Shown in pieces: positions 1 to 9,723 of a stretch of DNA of 64,000 nucleotides (position 1 is its first letter; every line of letters starts with the position of its first letter). Under the pieces are notes generated by a model. That model did no database searches. It was not told where the DNA came from and saw nothing but the letters and a program-made list of their open reading frames with translations. A program made the translations under genes and the position numbers. The DNA lies in the NCBI GenBank assembly GCA_905221605.1, contig CAJNDS010002802.1, positions 167,142 to 231,141 of the forward strand, read 5' to 3'. The stretch is from Symbiodinium natans. Taxonomy: Eukaryota; Sar; Dinophyceae; Suessiales; Symbiodiniaceae.

Positions 1-216
1 ATGCGTCTTTTGTCGCGCCTGCGCGATGTTTTTTCTTGCATTAGAGAGCGCGGGTGTGCGCCTCTAGTGTCTGCAGCGTAAGTCTTCGCTGCGTGCATGT
101 CGCGAGGATTCGCGGGAGTTGGCGGATGCCAATGCTTATGGCTCGCAGAAGTGTCTGTGGCTCCAAGTGTTCATCGCGTTTCCTTTCTTGTGCTAGGGTC
201 GTCTAGCGCTTGCAGC

Positions 217-1428
217 ATGACGGTAGATGTGCTCGCTTCGGCAGATGCGGATCTTCGCTTCCAGATGGAGGAAGCAGGCGTCAGCGCGGACGTGCAGAAG
301 GCAATCTATGCAGAAGGCTTCACTTCCGTGCGCGTCTTCGCTGGATTGGAAGAGACCCGCGAGGGTGTGCGGGCGGCGCTGAAGTCCTCCTTCAAGCTCG
401 ACAGCAACGAGAGCCCTGCCATGCGCAAGGAGATCGCCCTCTTGCTGGCTGTTTGGGAAGGGGCTCGCTCTCAGTTGACGTACCAGGCAAAGAACAAAGA
501 AGAGGCAAAACAAGGGACACAAAATCGGCTCATGCAGTCCTCCGAATACGGTGCGATGCGCACCAGGGTCGAGCAAGTCTTGAATCGTACTCTCAAGGAT
601 CGCGAGGCTCCGAGCAAGGCCTTGGTTGCCTCCAAGCTCGAGCAACTTGAGGACGGGGTCCCCAAGGCCGAAGATCTTAGGGATGTGACGTCTTACGAGG
701 ACGTGGAGGGGGAGGCCTACAGCGCCATTATCGACCCTGCCACAGCCATGCTGCGCATCAAGCCTGGTCGCGCGTCTACAATACCCCCAGGGTCACCAGA
801 AGAGCTTCGTCTTCGCCATCGTCGCATCGGCTTGGCGTGGGATTTCGTGAAGACGCGGCATTCCACCCGAGCTTGGGTTCCTGACAATTGTGTGGATTGC
901 TTCCGTGTGCTATCGGACCATGTTTTAGGCTCGGCAGTAGCCGGACTTCGGAGTGCTTCAGGCCAAGGCCCCACCTGGTCCTTGGTGTTGAGCTATGAGC
1001 AAGAGCTTCGCAAAGCCGCGTATCGCTACATTCGCGACGGTCAGTGCAAAGACTTGCGTGCTGCTCTTGAGAAGGCGTGTGATGCCCCGGAGGTTTTGAC
1101 CACACACTTTATCGTCCCGTTCACCTTGGGCAAGGCCGAGGATCCTGTGGATATGCCCGACTTGACAAAGGTGCCTTGGCTGCATCATGGGAAAGGTGGC
1201 AAGGGCAAAGGCGGCGGCAAAGCTCCGGATTGGGGGCGGCAATGGGGGAAGTCTAACAAGACTCCTGATGGCAGGGCTCTATGCTTCAAGTTCAACAAGG
1301 AATCGGGTTGCAACGATCCTTCCTGCCGTTTCGCGCATGTGTGCTGGCGCTGCTTTGGGAAGCATTCTTTCCAGAAGTGCAAGTTCCGTAAAGCTCCCCC
1401 GAACACGGGGACTGCCCAAGCTGACTGA
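217..1428 (+). CDS. ORF1 (gag-like) of DIRS/Ngaro-like element, CCCH plus knuckle fingers
   Basis: Probable nucleic-acid-binding ORF1 of a retrotransposon. The frame is open from an ATG at 97, but the ATG at 217 starts the more protein-like sequence (acidic, helical) and is preferred. The body is charged and helical without a family I recognise. The C-terminus is Gly/Lys-rich and then carries a CCCH finger (C-x8-C-x4-C-x3-H) followed at once by a knuckle-like C-x2-C-x3-H-x4-C, both typical of retroelement RNA-binding proteins. The TGA stop at 1426-1428 is followed directly by the ATG of ORF2 in the same frame. So ORF1 and ORF2 are one frame split by a single stop codon, suggesting readthrough, reinitiation or a decayed polyprotein. 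Retroelement origin is well supported by the neighbour; the exact role is inferred. Confidence 0.7.
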   Translation: MTVDVLASADADLRFQMEEAGVSADVQKAIYAEGFTSVRVFAGLEETREGVRAALKSSFKLDSNESPAMRKEIALLLAVWEGARSQLTYQAKNKEEAKQGTQNRLMQSSEYGAMRTRVEQVLNRTLKDREAPSKALVASKLEQLEDGVPKAEDLRDVTSYEDVEGEAYSAIIDPATAMLRIKPGRASTIPPGSPEELRLRHRRIGLAWDFVKTRHSTRAWVPDNCVDCFRVLSDHVLGSAVAGLRSASGQGPTWSLVLSYEQELRKAAYRYIRDGQCKDLRAALEKACDAPEVLTTHFIVPFTLGKAEDPVDMPDLTKVPWLHHGKGGKGKGGGKAPDWGRQWGKSNKTPDGRALCFKFNKESGCNDPSCRFAHVCWRCFGKHSFQKCKFRKAPPNTGTAQAD

Positions 1429-3792
1429 ATGCAAGTTTCTTCCTCTTCTGGCCCGCTGCTGCCTGAAGGGGGGTCGGTTGCGCAGCGTGCAGTTGCTGAT
1501 CCTGGCAAGCGAAAGTCTGTGGCCACTGCAGATGAGGCCGCGTCTGGTGATGAAGAGGAACTTTGGAACAATATCTTTCCCAGCCGTGCTTACTCTGGCC
1601 TAGAGTATGAAGAAGGAGGCGACGGTATTCGCATCGCTGGTTTGCGAGGGACAGGGCCACCGCTGTACTGTCGTATGGGTGGTGCACGGAAGCCTTTCAC
1701 CGATGGTTGCGGTCTGTGCTCCCCTGGTCGATGGCCTCCCTCTGCCAGGCAGGATGCTTACGAGAATGTGAAGTTGTCCTTCCATCAGCGCCTTGCGACA
1801 AAGCTGCATAACTTTGTGGGCGCAAAGCTCAATGTGCGTGACTTGGCGTTTAAGCTTGCTGCAGGTGTTGTCAAGGAGGCCCCCTTCAGTGACGAAATGC
1901 TGGAGGAAGGCAGAAGCATCATCTGGAAGGAGCTTCGTGATGCGGGATGCCAGCTACCTGTAGAGGAGAAGAGCCCTGGTCAGCCCTTCTACCTCGCGGC
2001 CATCGAGGAACTGCTACGGCTGGCTGGGGATCCAGATTCTGCTGCGTTTTACACAAGTCAAGACTCCTTTGCGAAAGGAGTGCGCCTAGGTGTCGGTGTG
2101 GAGCTGCCACGCGTGCCTGCTGTTTTCACTGCCAAGGATCGATGGAGGACCTACCCAGATGGTCCTGACGGGACGGTGCTTCGGGACAACTATGTATCCG
2201 CTAAAGAACATGCAGCAGAAGTGCAAAAACAGTTTGAGATCGAAGCGGAGCTTGGTGCCATGTACGAGACGGACTTGGAGGCTGCGTGCAGGGAGCTCGG
2301 CGAAGTGTCAGTCGCCTCGCTTGGAGCCATCGAGAAGAAAGATGGATCCTACAGGGTGACCCATGACGCAACGCATGGCCTGTCTGTCAACAGTGTGATA
2401 AAGGTTCGGGATCAGATGCGCTGCCCTGGGGCCGGAGACCTTCGGCGAGCTTTGCAGACTTTGCCTACAGCGTTCTTCGCCCTCTCAGGGGATGTGGCGC
2501 GTGCCCATCGCCTCGTAAAGATTGCAAAGCGTGACTGGAAGCATCTTTGCTGTCGCACTGGCACCAAGAGAGATGACGTAATATGGGTGAACTGCGTGGG
2601 TACCTTTGGTGTCTCGTCAGCTGCGTACCACTGGTGTCGTCTGATGTCAGGACTTGGGCGCTCAGCGTTCTTCTTGTTCGGCAAGTTCGGCTGGATGCAA
2701 CTTGTTTACGTCGACGATCTTCTCTGGCTCGTCGGCGACAAAGGCGGCATTGAGAAGCTGATCACAGTGATCTTTTACTACTCAGCACTGGGGTTGCCGT
2801 TTGCTTGGAAGAAGTTTTCGGGTGGCCTCGTGTGCAAGTGGGTCGGTTTCGAGTTGACACTGGCTGAGAGAGCCTTAGGACTCACTGAGGGAAGGGCAAA
2901 ATGGATAATCTCCTGGGTGTCGCATACTGTGGATGCTGGTGCAGTTCGAATGGCAGATTTTCGCGCAGTGCTCGGCAGGCTTTCGTTTGCGTTCACTGTA
3001 CTTCCCAACTTCCGACCGCTCTTGGGACCGCTGTATGCCTGGAGTGCAGCGATGGGATCCTTCCACAGTCTTCCCTTGCCAAAGCTGGTGGTCGTGCTCT
3101 TGAACTTCTTGAAGGCTTCGCTAGAAAGACTTGGGAGAAATGCGGCAGTCGCCGACCACTGTGATGCAGAAAGAGAGCTCTTTCGGACGGATGCCCGGGC
3201 CGAAGGCGACGAGGTGTGGATCGGGGGCTTCGCGTTAGACAATGGCACGTTGTCAGAGTGCCGCTGGTTTGCAGAGCGCATCTCGCACAACACAGGCAAA
3301 TGGCTCTTTCTGGCCGGAGAGTCCTATCGTGCCATTGCATCTTTGGAGCTTCTCGCGACCTTGACAGCAGTAGTACTCTTTGGCGTTCCAGGGGGTCAAC
3401 ATCTTGGCTGTGCTTGCTCAGCTAGCACCGACAATCGCGGCAACGCCTTTGCCGTCTCAAAGTTGATGACGACGAAATTTCCCCTATGTGCCTTTTTATT
3501 GGAACTCGCCATGCAGCTTCAGATGAAGTCGTCAGAGCTGCAGTTGAGATGGCTTCCCAGGCTCCAGAATGTCGAAGCAGACCGGCTCACTAATGGTGAT
3601 TTCACCGGCTTCAGCGATCATAAGCGGTTGCGGTTTTCGGTGGATGAGTTTCGTGGCATTTTGCTTTCGGACATGCTTGACTTGGGCTCCGATCTCTATG
3701 GCTCGATCAGGGAGGCCAAGACGAAGGGCAAGCTGCGGATTCCTAAGACGCGCAGAGAAGACACGCTCAAATGCAGAGATCCTTGGATGTAG
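1429..3792 (+). CDS. Reverse transcriptase-RNase H, DIRS/Ngaro-like
   Basis: Copies element RNA into DNA and removes the RNA strand. The RT core is at about residues 330-500: a D-V-A-R-A-H motif A, an FGVSSA stretch, and the catalytic Y427-V-D429-D430 box. After the palm comes a stretch rich in 'LGRLSFAF..LPNFRPLLGPLYAW', which resembles the RT connection of tyrosine-recombinase retrotransposons. An RNase H-like region follows, with S-L-E-L-L-A, S-T-D-N-R-G-N and a final N-V-E-A-D-R-L. I see no aspartic protease, integrase or tyrosine recombinase in or after the ORF. DIRS/Ngaro classification therefore rests on the RT-RH sequence and on the downstream direct-repeat layout. It is intact over 787 codons, hence probably a recent insertion. 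Confidence 0.75.
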   Translation: MQVSSSSGPLLPEGGSVAQRAVADPGKRKSVATADEAASGDEEELWNNIFPSRAYSGLEYEEGGDGIRIAGLRGTGPPLYCRMGGARKPFTDGCGLCSPGRWPPSARQDAYENVKLSFHQRLATKLHNFVGAKLNVRDLAFKLAAGVVKEAPFSDEMLEEGRSIIWKELRDAGCQLPVEEKSPGQPFYLAAIEELLRLAGDPDSAAFYTSQDSFAKGVRLGVGVELPRVPAVFTAKDRWRTYPDGPDGTVLRDNYVSAKEHAAEVQKQFEIEAELGAMYETDLEAACRELGEVSVASLGAIEKKDGSYRVTHDATHGLSVNSVIKVRDQMRCPGAGDLRRALQTLPTAFFALSGDVARAHRLVKIAKRDWKHLCCRTGTKRDDVIWVNCVGTFGVSSAAYHWCRLMSGLGRSAFFLFGKFGWMQLVYVDDLLWLVGDKGGIEKLITVIFYYSALGLPFAWKKFSGGLVCKWVGFELTLAERALGLTEGRAKWIISWVSHTVDAGAVRMADFRAVLGRLSFAFTVLPNFRPLLGPLYAWSAAMGSFHSLPLPKLVVVLLNFLKASLERLGRNAAVADHCDAERELFRTDARAEGDEVWIGGFALDNGTLSECRWFAERISHNTGKWLFLAGESYRAIASLELLATLTAVVLFGVPGGQHLGCACSASTDNRGNAFAVSKLMTTKFPLCAFLLELAMQLQMKSSELQLRWLPRLQNVEADRLTNGDFTGFSDHKRLRFSVDEFRGILLSDMLDLGSDLYGSIREAKTKGKLRIPKTRREDTLKCRDPWM

Positions 3793-3854
3793 GTGCTCAG
3801 GCCTGTTCAGACCGCTGCTTCTTGGGTTTTGGCTGCTGCTTGCTCTTCGAGAGT

Positions 3855-4060
3855 GGCAGTGGTTTGCAGCAGCAGCTGTGTCGATTTATCAGCATCGGAG
3901 CTGATGTCATCTTGCTTCAGAGTTCCTGAGCTCTGTGCGATCCACCGATGGAAAAGAGCGGGAGTCCTCTGCAAGGGTGCCTCTTCGGTTTGCCGGATTT
4001 GGTCCCGGGGGCTTGGTTGGTTTTGTGGGCTTCGTTTTCTTTGCTGCACGGTAGGATCCC
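3855..4060 (+). repeat. 206-bp direct repeat, copy 1
   Basis: Appears base-for-base identical to 4299-4504, offset 444 bp, with 238 bp of different sequence between them. It starts about 60 bp after the RT-RNase H stop. The order ORFs-repeat-spacer-repeat is the B1-A2-B2 layout of split-direct-repeat retrotransposons (DIRS/Ngaro/PAT); a simple tandem duplication is the alternative. Confidence 0.9.
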
Positions 4061-4298
4061 GCGGGGTGAACACTTGCTGGGCACGAAGTGGGATCCGGGA
4101 GTGCGTTGTGTGCAGGGTAGGCTTTGCTGGCGCATTGTAGGCATTGCGTTGCTGTAGTTGCATGTTGCTTAACATGTGTACGTGCGACAGTTGTCCGAGT
4201 GTGTCACTGTGTGGGGTCGAGTGGTCTTGCTCGAGTGACTGCAGTGCCTTCGGACGGCATTCTTGTTTTCCCTCCCTCCCGCCCTGTGTCTGCAGGGG

Positions 4299-4504
4299 GG
4301 CAGTGGTTTGCAGCAGCAGCTGTGTCGATTTATCAGCATCGGAGCTGATGTCATCTTGCTTCAGAGTTCCTGAGCTCTGTGCGATCCACCGATGGAAAAG
4401 AGCGGGAGTCCTCTGCAAGGGTGCCTCTTCGGTTTGCCGGATTTGGTCCCGGGGGCTTGGTTGGTTTTGTGGGCTTCGTTTTCTTTGCTGCACGGTAGGA
4501 TCCC
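4299..4504 (+). repeat. 206-bp direct repeat, copy 2; probable 3' end of the DIRS-like element
   Basis: Identical to 3855-4060. Its last base abuts sequence that is mid-ORF of a LINE reverse transcriptase, so this is the likely right end of the DIRS-like element. Complete identity of the two copies argues for a recent insertion. An open frame runs through the repeat into the LINE ORF, but I regard that as chance. Confidence 0.85.
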
Positions 4505-4506
4505 AA

Positions 4507-7500
4507 CAGGCAAAGGTCAAATCCCTTCTCGCCGGGGAGGATGACATCGACACCCGCAAGTGGATCGAGGACGAAGCCTCAAAGGCCCTCAAGGAGCACG
4601 TCCGTAGCGACAAGGAGCGTTACAAGGAGTGGCTAGACGGCGCCGTACAGAAAGGAATGCGGCCTCTCTTCCGCGCCATGAAAAGCCATGAATCTGGCCT
4701 TGATAGGCCTTTCCAAACAATGGAACCCATGCTCCGTCCATACTGCCGATTGGCCCAGTGGCAACCGATTTGGCAAGGAGAGTTCGAGCCTGTTCCAACC
4801 GTTTTTCCCCTACTGCGCGCAGACGCTCAGCGAGAGGCCGAGCTACTCCCTCCGCTTGACCCACTGGCAATCATGCTCCGCATCAAACGTCTGCCTCTGA
4901 AAGCCCCAGGACCAGATGGATGGACGATTCCCTTCCTTAAAGCCCTGCCTGAAAAACGGGTCGAGGATCTCACCCAATTCTTTCACCTTGTGGAAAAAAC
5001 CGGCCAGGCCCCGCATCAGTGGTGTACCACACAGGTCACCATGCTTGTTAAGTCGGTAGAAATCGAACGCCCGATTGCACTATGCCATGTGGCGTACAAG
5101 CTTTGGACCCAAGCCAGGTTCAACCTGGTGGCTGAGTGGATGGCCCGTTTTGAGCTTGTGGCTCCGTGGGACGCGGCTCGTCCAGGACAAGCTTGTTTGG
5201 ACATTTCAGTCCGCAGAGTCTTCCTCTCCGAAATTAGCCGATCGAGAGGTTTAAGTCGGGCGAGTATCTTCATCGACCTCACTACTTTTTATGAGACAGT
5301 GGAGCACGAGCTGCTGATCCAACAAGCCAAAATCCTGAGTTACCCCCAGGTCGTCCTCAATATAGCGCTCCAGATATATCGAGGCGAAAGACTGATCTCT
5401 TCTGAGGGTCGAGTTTCTCACCCCATATGGGCCAGCAGGGGCATAATGGCAGGCTGCCCCATTGCCCCTGCCTTGGCAAAGTTGGCGTTGTTTCCCACTT
5501 GCCAGAAGGTTTACCAGTCGAACCAGATCCAGTCCATGGATGTATGGCTGGACGACATCTCAGTCGATGTCGAGCACCGCGAACCGCAGGCAGCAGCAAG
5601 GCAGGCACTTGCAGTGTTCCGCATGCTTCAGTTGGAGCTAGGAGCAGCCAGGCTGCAACTTAGCATCCGGAAGTCAGCCTTTGTTTGCTCGGATGGGTCT
5701 GCGGAAAAAGAGCTCCGTATCAGGAGAAAGGTCAAAGAGCCGCAGGTGCAAAGTCTCGTCAAAGACTTGGGGGCGGATTCGTCTGGAGGCAGAAGGAGGC
5801 GGGTAAAGACCTCAAACAGCCGCATTCAGAAAGGGAGCGCCAAACTTCATCGGTTAGGGCTAGGCCAGAACAAGCATGCGATTCGCGCTTTTAAAACCAG
5901 CGCCTTTACGGCGGGCACCTGGGGGCATCAGGCCCAAGGGCTGTCTCCAAAGAGAAAGAAGGTGGTGAGGGGAATGGCGGTGTCCCACTCCACCAGACTG
6001 GCGCTTGGTTCAGCGGACGTGGTCTTTGATATGGGCGAGTTTAATGTCCAAGACCCGGTTATCCGCATCGTTCTGGAACATTGGGACAGCCTAAGCCGAT
6101 GCGTAGCCATCAATGGCCCGTGTGCGCCACGCATTCAACAAGCATGGGGGGTTACGTGGAATAGGCTTGCGCGAGCGGCTCACCCCTGGAGACTAGCAGC
6201 TGGCCCGATTGCCGCTATGGTGTGCTATCTTCGCGACATGGGTTTTGAAGCTCCCGCCATGGAAGTATGGTCGAGGCCAGACCTCACCATTAGACTCGAG
6301 TGGGGAAACGCCAGAACAGCACAGCAGGTGAAGGAGCAGCTGCGAGGAGCCATGCTGCGCGACCGTTGGGGGCGAATTGCAAGCCAGCACGGCGGCGGAG
6401 GAGCCGAGCAAGGGTTAGACTGGACGACCCACAGGAGCCTGCTGAAAAAAGCCAAAGGGAACACTCTAAAGGTAACAGGGCTACGCATGGTCTGGCAAGG
6501 CGCTGTAGCCTTCAATGGACATGGCGGGCACGCGGTGTGCACGAGGTGCGGCGGGGCCAACTCGTTTGTGCATGCGCTTCACACTTGCCCTGCGTGGGCA
6601 GCGCACGATATTGGCCCCGACCCTGAGTGGAGGAGTAGGGTGGATGCACCAGAATGCTTCTGGTTGAGAGGACTAGTCCCAGCCCCGCTTACCAAGCACC
6701 CTGACCACCCTCCCTCTCTCCTCGAAACCCGTGTTGAAGGAAACCTCGAAGAAGCGGCACAGAGCTGCCAATCAGTCTGGTTTGGTACGGACGGATCAGG
6801 AGGACCACAGGCCTCCGATCCCAGGCTCAGAATGGCAACCTGGAGCTTAGTTGCCATACAGCGCAAGGATGGCCATCTGCCGGCATGCTGCTGGCAAGGC
6901 CCGGAGCCGGATCCGGCCTACAAGATTGTAGGGTGTGCGGTGGGGGTCCTTCAGGTAGGTTTCACGGTAAATGACGCTGAGTCAAAGGCACTTGATTTCC
7001 TTTTGGGCTTGTCCAACCAAAACAATTTTGTTGCCTGCGATAGCAAAATTGCGCTCACTAGACTTAAAAACCCCAACGCCCATTTCCTTTGGCCAAGTAT
7101 TTGGACCGCAGGTCAGGAAGACCGAAATAGATTGAAACCGGTCTGGACAAAAGGGCACTTAACCAAAGAGGAGCACGCAGCCAGGCATGGCACCGGCTCC
7201 TCATGGGCCTGGGAAGCCAACAGACATGCAGACTGGCTGTGCGGTCAAAAGGCCAATGAGATTTTGTCACAAGTGCATGTGGCAAATGTCAGGCAAATTG
7301 ACAGCACTGCACGAGAGATCTCCACTTTCTTAGGAAAGCGAGCTGAGTTCCTCCTCGCAAACTGCCCGCTGCCCTCAGCAAATGAGGTCAAATTTGAGAG
7401 GAAGGCTAAGGCCAAGGCCGCGCTTCCCTCCAAAAAAGGACCCAACAAAAGACAGCTTCTTTTGCATGCAGTCAAGGAGGCCAATCCTCAGACCATGCAC

Positions 7501-8079
7501 AATTGGAAAATCTCTAGCGGAGAAAGCACCAACAACCTGTGCATCAAGTGCGAAGGGTGCGGGCTTTACGTGCAACAAGTCGATCCGCATGAGGTGGTTG
7601 TCCACGTCCTTCAGTTCCCGTGCCAGAGTCTGCCTGTGCCCACCTCGACTCCGTGGGGCTTTCACGTGTCTCACCACATGATCAACCTTGGAGAGTCAGT
7701 GGTATGCAAAAAGTGTGGAGTTTTCCAAGCTGTCAGAATCCTAAAGGCCAAACCGGGATGTCAAGGCAGGTGCAGTCAGGTCTGCAAGAAGCCTAACAGC
7801 AAATTCCAAGAAGCCCAAAAAAGAAGCCTAGACCCCAAGGCTGGCGTAAAAGCCTTCTTCGGCTTGAGGCAGAGTTGCTCGCCCCATCCCGCAGCCGTTG
7901 TGCCTTCAAACACCAGTGCATGTGAAGCAGTGGCAAGTAGCAGCACAGGAGAGTCTCTCCCTCAGATTCCTCCTTTGCCTCCCCAGACCACACCCGCTTT
8001 TCCCAAGTCTAAAGCCAAAATTAAAGCAATAGCAAAAAAGGATGGCCTGACACAAACCGCTCTCTCTTTTAGGAAGTGA
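4507..8079 (+). CDS. LINE ORF2 (family I), RT-RNase H; 5' part missing from window
   Basis: Retrotransposon polymerase lacking its N-terminal endonuclease here because the frame is interrupted at 4504/4505. Order: helical linker; RT thumb/finger block K-A-P-G-P-D-G-W (about 4895); motif A 'IFIDLTTFYETV' (about 5268); motif B 'SRGIMAGCPIAPAL'; catalytic W-L-D-D at 5545-5556; C-x2-C-x8-H-x4-C knuckle (about 6540-6580); RNase H with T-D-G-S-G-G (6784), E-S-K-A, C-D-S-K and H-A-D-W-L (about 7225), so D-E-D-D is complete; and a C-terminal zinc ribbon with two C-x2-C pairs (about 7548-7720). It is collinear with the full-length LINE ORF2 at 16257-21437. Stop TGA at 8077-8079; ORF3 begins 3 nt later in the same frame. 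Confidence 0.85.
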   Translation, partial: QAKVKSLLAGEDDIDTRKWIEDEASKALKEHVRSDKERYKEWLDGAVQKGMRPLFRAMKSHESGLDRPFQTMEPMLRPYCRLAQWQPIWQGEFEPVPTVFPLLRADAQREAELLPPLDPLAIMLRIKRLPLKAPGPDGWTIPFLKALPEKRVEDLTQFFHLVEKTGQAPHQWCTTQVTMLVKSVEIERPIALCHVAYKLWTQARFNLVAEWMARFELVAPWDAARPGQACLDISVRRVFLSEISRSRGLSRASIFIDLTTFYETVEHELLIQQAKILSYPQVVLNIALQIYRGERLISSEGRVSHPIWASRGIMAGCPIAPALAKLALFPTCQKVYQSNQIQSMDVWLDDISVDVEHREPQAAARQALAVFRMLQLELGAARLQLSIRKSAFVCSDGSAEKELRIRRKVKEPQVQSLVKDLGADSSGGRRRRVKTSNSRIQKGSAKLHRLGLGQNKHAIRAFKTSAFTAGTWGHQAQGLSPKRKKVVRGMAVSHSTRLALGSADVVFDMGEFNVQDPVIRIVLEHWDSLSRCVAINGPCAPRIQQAWGVTWNRLARAAHPWRLAAGPIAAMVCYLRDMGFEAPAMEVWSRPDLTIRLEWGNARTAQQVKEQLRGAMLRDRWGRIASQHGGGGAEQGLDWTTHRSLLKKAKGNTLKVTGLRMVWQGAVAFNGHGGHAVCTRCGGANSFVHALHTCPAWAAHDIGPDPEWRSRVDAPECFWLRGLVPAPLTKHPDHPPSLLETRVEGNLEEAAQSCQSVWFGTDGSGGPQASDPRLRMATWSLVAIQRKDGHLPACCWQGPEPDPAYKIVGCAVGVLQVGFTVNDAESKALDFLLGLSNQNNFVACDSKIALTRLKNPNAHFLWPSIWTAGQEDRNRLKPVWTKGHLTKEEHAARHGTGSSWAWEANRHADWLCGQKANEILSQVHVANVRQIDSTAREISTFLGKRAEFLLANCPLPSANEVKFERKAKAKAALPSKKGPNKRQLLLHAVKEANPQTMHNWKISSGESTNNLCIKCEGCGLYVQQVDPHEVVVHVLQFPCQSLPVPTSTPWGFHVSHHMINLGESVVCKKCGVFQAVRILKAKPGCQGRCSQVCKKPNSKFQEAQKRSLDPKAGVKAFFGLRQSCSPHPAAVVPSNTSACEAVASSSTGESLPQIPPLPPQTTPAFPKSKAKIKAIAKKDGLTQTALSFRK

Positions 8080-8082
8080 GCT

Positions 8083-9537
8083 ATGGGAAAAGGATGGAAT
8101 AAAGGACACGGCAAATCCAAAGGCCTCAAAGGCAAGCAATCAAGATTGCCACAAGAAGAGCTGGATGCAGCAAGGGAGGTGAACATGGAAAGAAGCGCGC
8201 GAGATCTCCCTACAAAAAGCCCTGGTTCGATTTCCAGGAGTAAAGCAAGGAGCCATGCTAGGCATCTTTCCTTAGCGGAAAGCGATGCGCGTTTCCGGGC
8301 GAACTCAACTCCACGCCCTACCCCACCTGCTCCTCCGCCAAGCAGGCGAGCCCAGGCGGAAGACGTGGCCGAAGCTCCTTCGGACGCAACTCAGGAGTGG
8401 CGCTCCGATCAGGTTTCCCCCTGGGAACGAAGGGTCAAGTTAAGAAGCTCCTCAGACTCAAGCGGGCACAGAAGGGAAGAGGTTCTCTCCCGAAACGCGG
8501 CTCCTCTGCCAAACTCCTCCTCATCGAACCCTGGGCGCCCTGATGCCCACGCGGAGGTTGAGGATCTCACCTCTCTTCATGACCCCGCAAGCTCTCCCGA
8601 GAGCTCAGGGTGGCCCCTGGACAACAAAGCATCCAATGAAGGACAAATAGTCCTCCGTGAAGCAAACCCTCAGACAGATAGAGCGGCCAGTTCCGGAAGA
8701 AACGACGCAGTGGCAGTAGGCGAGCGTCGGAGGGCAGACCCACAGGAAGTCGCGTTCCACTTTCAAGGCCAGTGGAAGGCACACCGCGGCAAGCCAAAGG
8801 AACCTCTGCACTATCTTCCTGTCAACCTAGTCATGATCCATGACATCACCCACAGCCTCCATGTCCGGGACACCATGGATCTGACTATGCTCATGTTCGG
8901 CCGTACGCGAGTAGCCTATGTAGCCGAATCGGCTCCCCTGGTGTGGAAATTTTCGGATGAAAGCCAAGCCGAAGAGGAGCGCATCAGTAATATCTTTCCC
9001 CGGCTAACGGCGAAGGTCTACTGGTATGGGCTTGTGCGAATCCGCCTGCTGTGGAAGGGCGGCGAGCAGGTGTTTCCATTTTACATGTCGCTGCAGGAGC
9101 GGTGTGTTCCAGGGGTTGAGGTTCTCACCCGTTTCGGCGCTGGAAGCCAGAGCTGTTTCCAGTTCTTGTGCTACATGGCCATCATTTTGGCTTATTTTCG
9201 AGCTGCAGGGTGGACCCTCCGCGATTTGGGACCACTAAATGTAGCTGTGAGTCGTACCACGGCGAATTCCCCCCATCCGAGGCTCATTTTCTTCGACACG
9301 AATGAATGGACATGGGAGGGAAAGGAAGCCAAACACAGCTGGACAGGCTTTTGGTCGCTTGTGGCGGATTTCTGCCCTTCACGCCAAGGCTGGCTGCGCG
9401 ACAAGCTCAGACACGTTGGCGTGTACCCAAGGTGGTGCGCGGAAACACTGTTAATGGAGTGTCAGCCCTTCTGGAGCCATCTCAGCGAACAGGGCATTAT
9501 CGACTCGGGAGGGCCCTGTTTCAGTGATCTGCGATGA
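8083..9537 (+). CDS. LINE ORF3 (family I) with divergent kinase-like domain
   Basis: Function unknown. Residues 1-220 are low-complexity, basic then Ser/Pro/Glu-rich, starting with Gly-Lys repeats. Residues 265-470 resemble a compact protein-kinase fold. V-W-K289-F follows a G-x-T-R-x-A-Y strand (ATP-loop/VAIK-like), then an E-rich helix. R380-D381-L-G-P-L-N386-V matches the HRDxxxxN catalytic loop, and F-F-D405-T-N sits where DFG would. The Lys, Asp, Asn and Asp are all present. The same architecture and four residues recur in the ORF3 at 21640-23076, though overall identity is low, so the resemblance is unlikely to be accidental. ORF3 is in frame with ORF2, separated by TGA-GCT before its ATG. 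Kinase activity is not shown; it could be a pseudokinase or small-molecule kinase. Confidence 0.6.
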   Translation: MGKGWNKGHGKSKGLKGKQSRLPQEELDAAREVNMERSARDLPTKSPGSISRSKARSHARHLSLAESDARFRANSTPRPTPPAPPPSRRAQAEDVAEAPSDATQEWRSDQVSPWERRVKLRSSSDSSGHRREEVLSRNAAPLPNSSSSNPGRPDAHAEVEDLTSLHDPASSPESSGWPLDNKASNEGQIVLREANPQTDRAASSGRNDAVAVGERRRADPQEVAFHFQGQWKAHRGKPKEPLHYLPVNLVMIHDITHSLHVRDTMDLTMLMFGRTRVAYVAESAPLVWKFSDESQAEEERISNIFPRLTAKVYWYGLVRIRLLWKGGEQVFPFYMSLQERCVPGVEVLTRFGAGSQSCFQFLCYMAIILAYFRAAGWTLRDLGPLNVAVSRTTANSPHPRLIFFDTNEWTWEGKEAKHSWTGFWSLVADFCPSRQGWLRDKLRHVGVYPRWCAETLLMECQPFWSHLSEQGIIDSGGPCFSDLR

Positions 9538-9723
9538 GCCAGAAGGTGAGTTTCTCCCTGTGCTGCGGCGAGAATCTTGTCAAGTCTGTAAAGACTCTGA
9601 GGGATGGTGAGGTTCTCCCTGCCCGTAGCTCTTTCCGTAACATCTCGGATGCCTTCACAAGCACGGCCGTGTTTAGCAGGCCAAGGCATTCCCGAGAGTA
9701 GTTGTTCTCACTGTTTCACCTTA
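9538..9723 (+). other. 3' UTR of family I LINE
   Basis: Non-coding. It contains two short hairpins of the type GGTGAG-x3-CTCCC (about 9546 and 9606) and a GGCCGTG...CAGGCC hairpin near 9664. The stretch 9660-9720 is homologous to 12110-12165, the 3' UTR of the next unit. Confidence 0.6.

Noticed and set aside
4144-4506. Extension of the family I LINE ORF2 upstream to 4144
   Set aside because: This part is the 206-bp repeat and spacer of the DIRS-like element; the frame runs through by chance.
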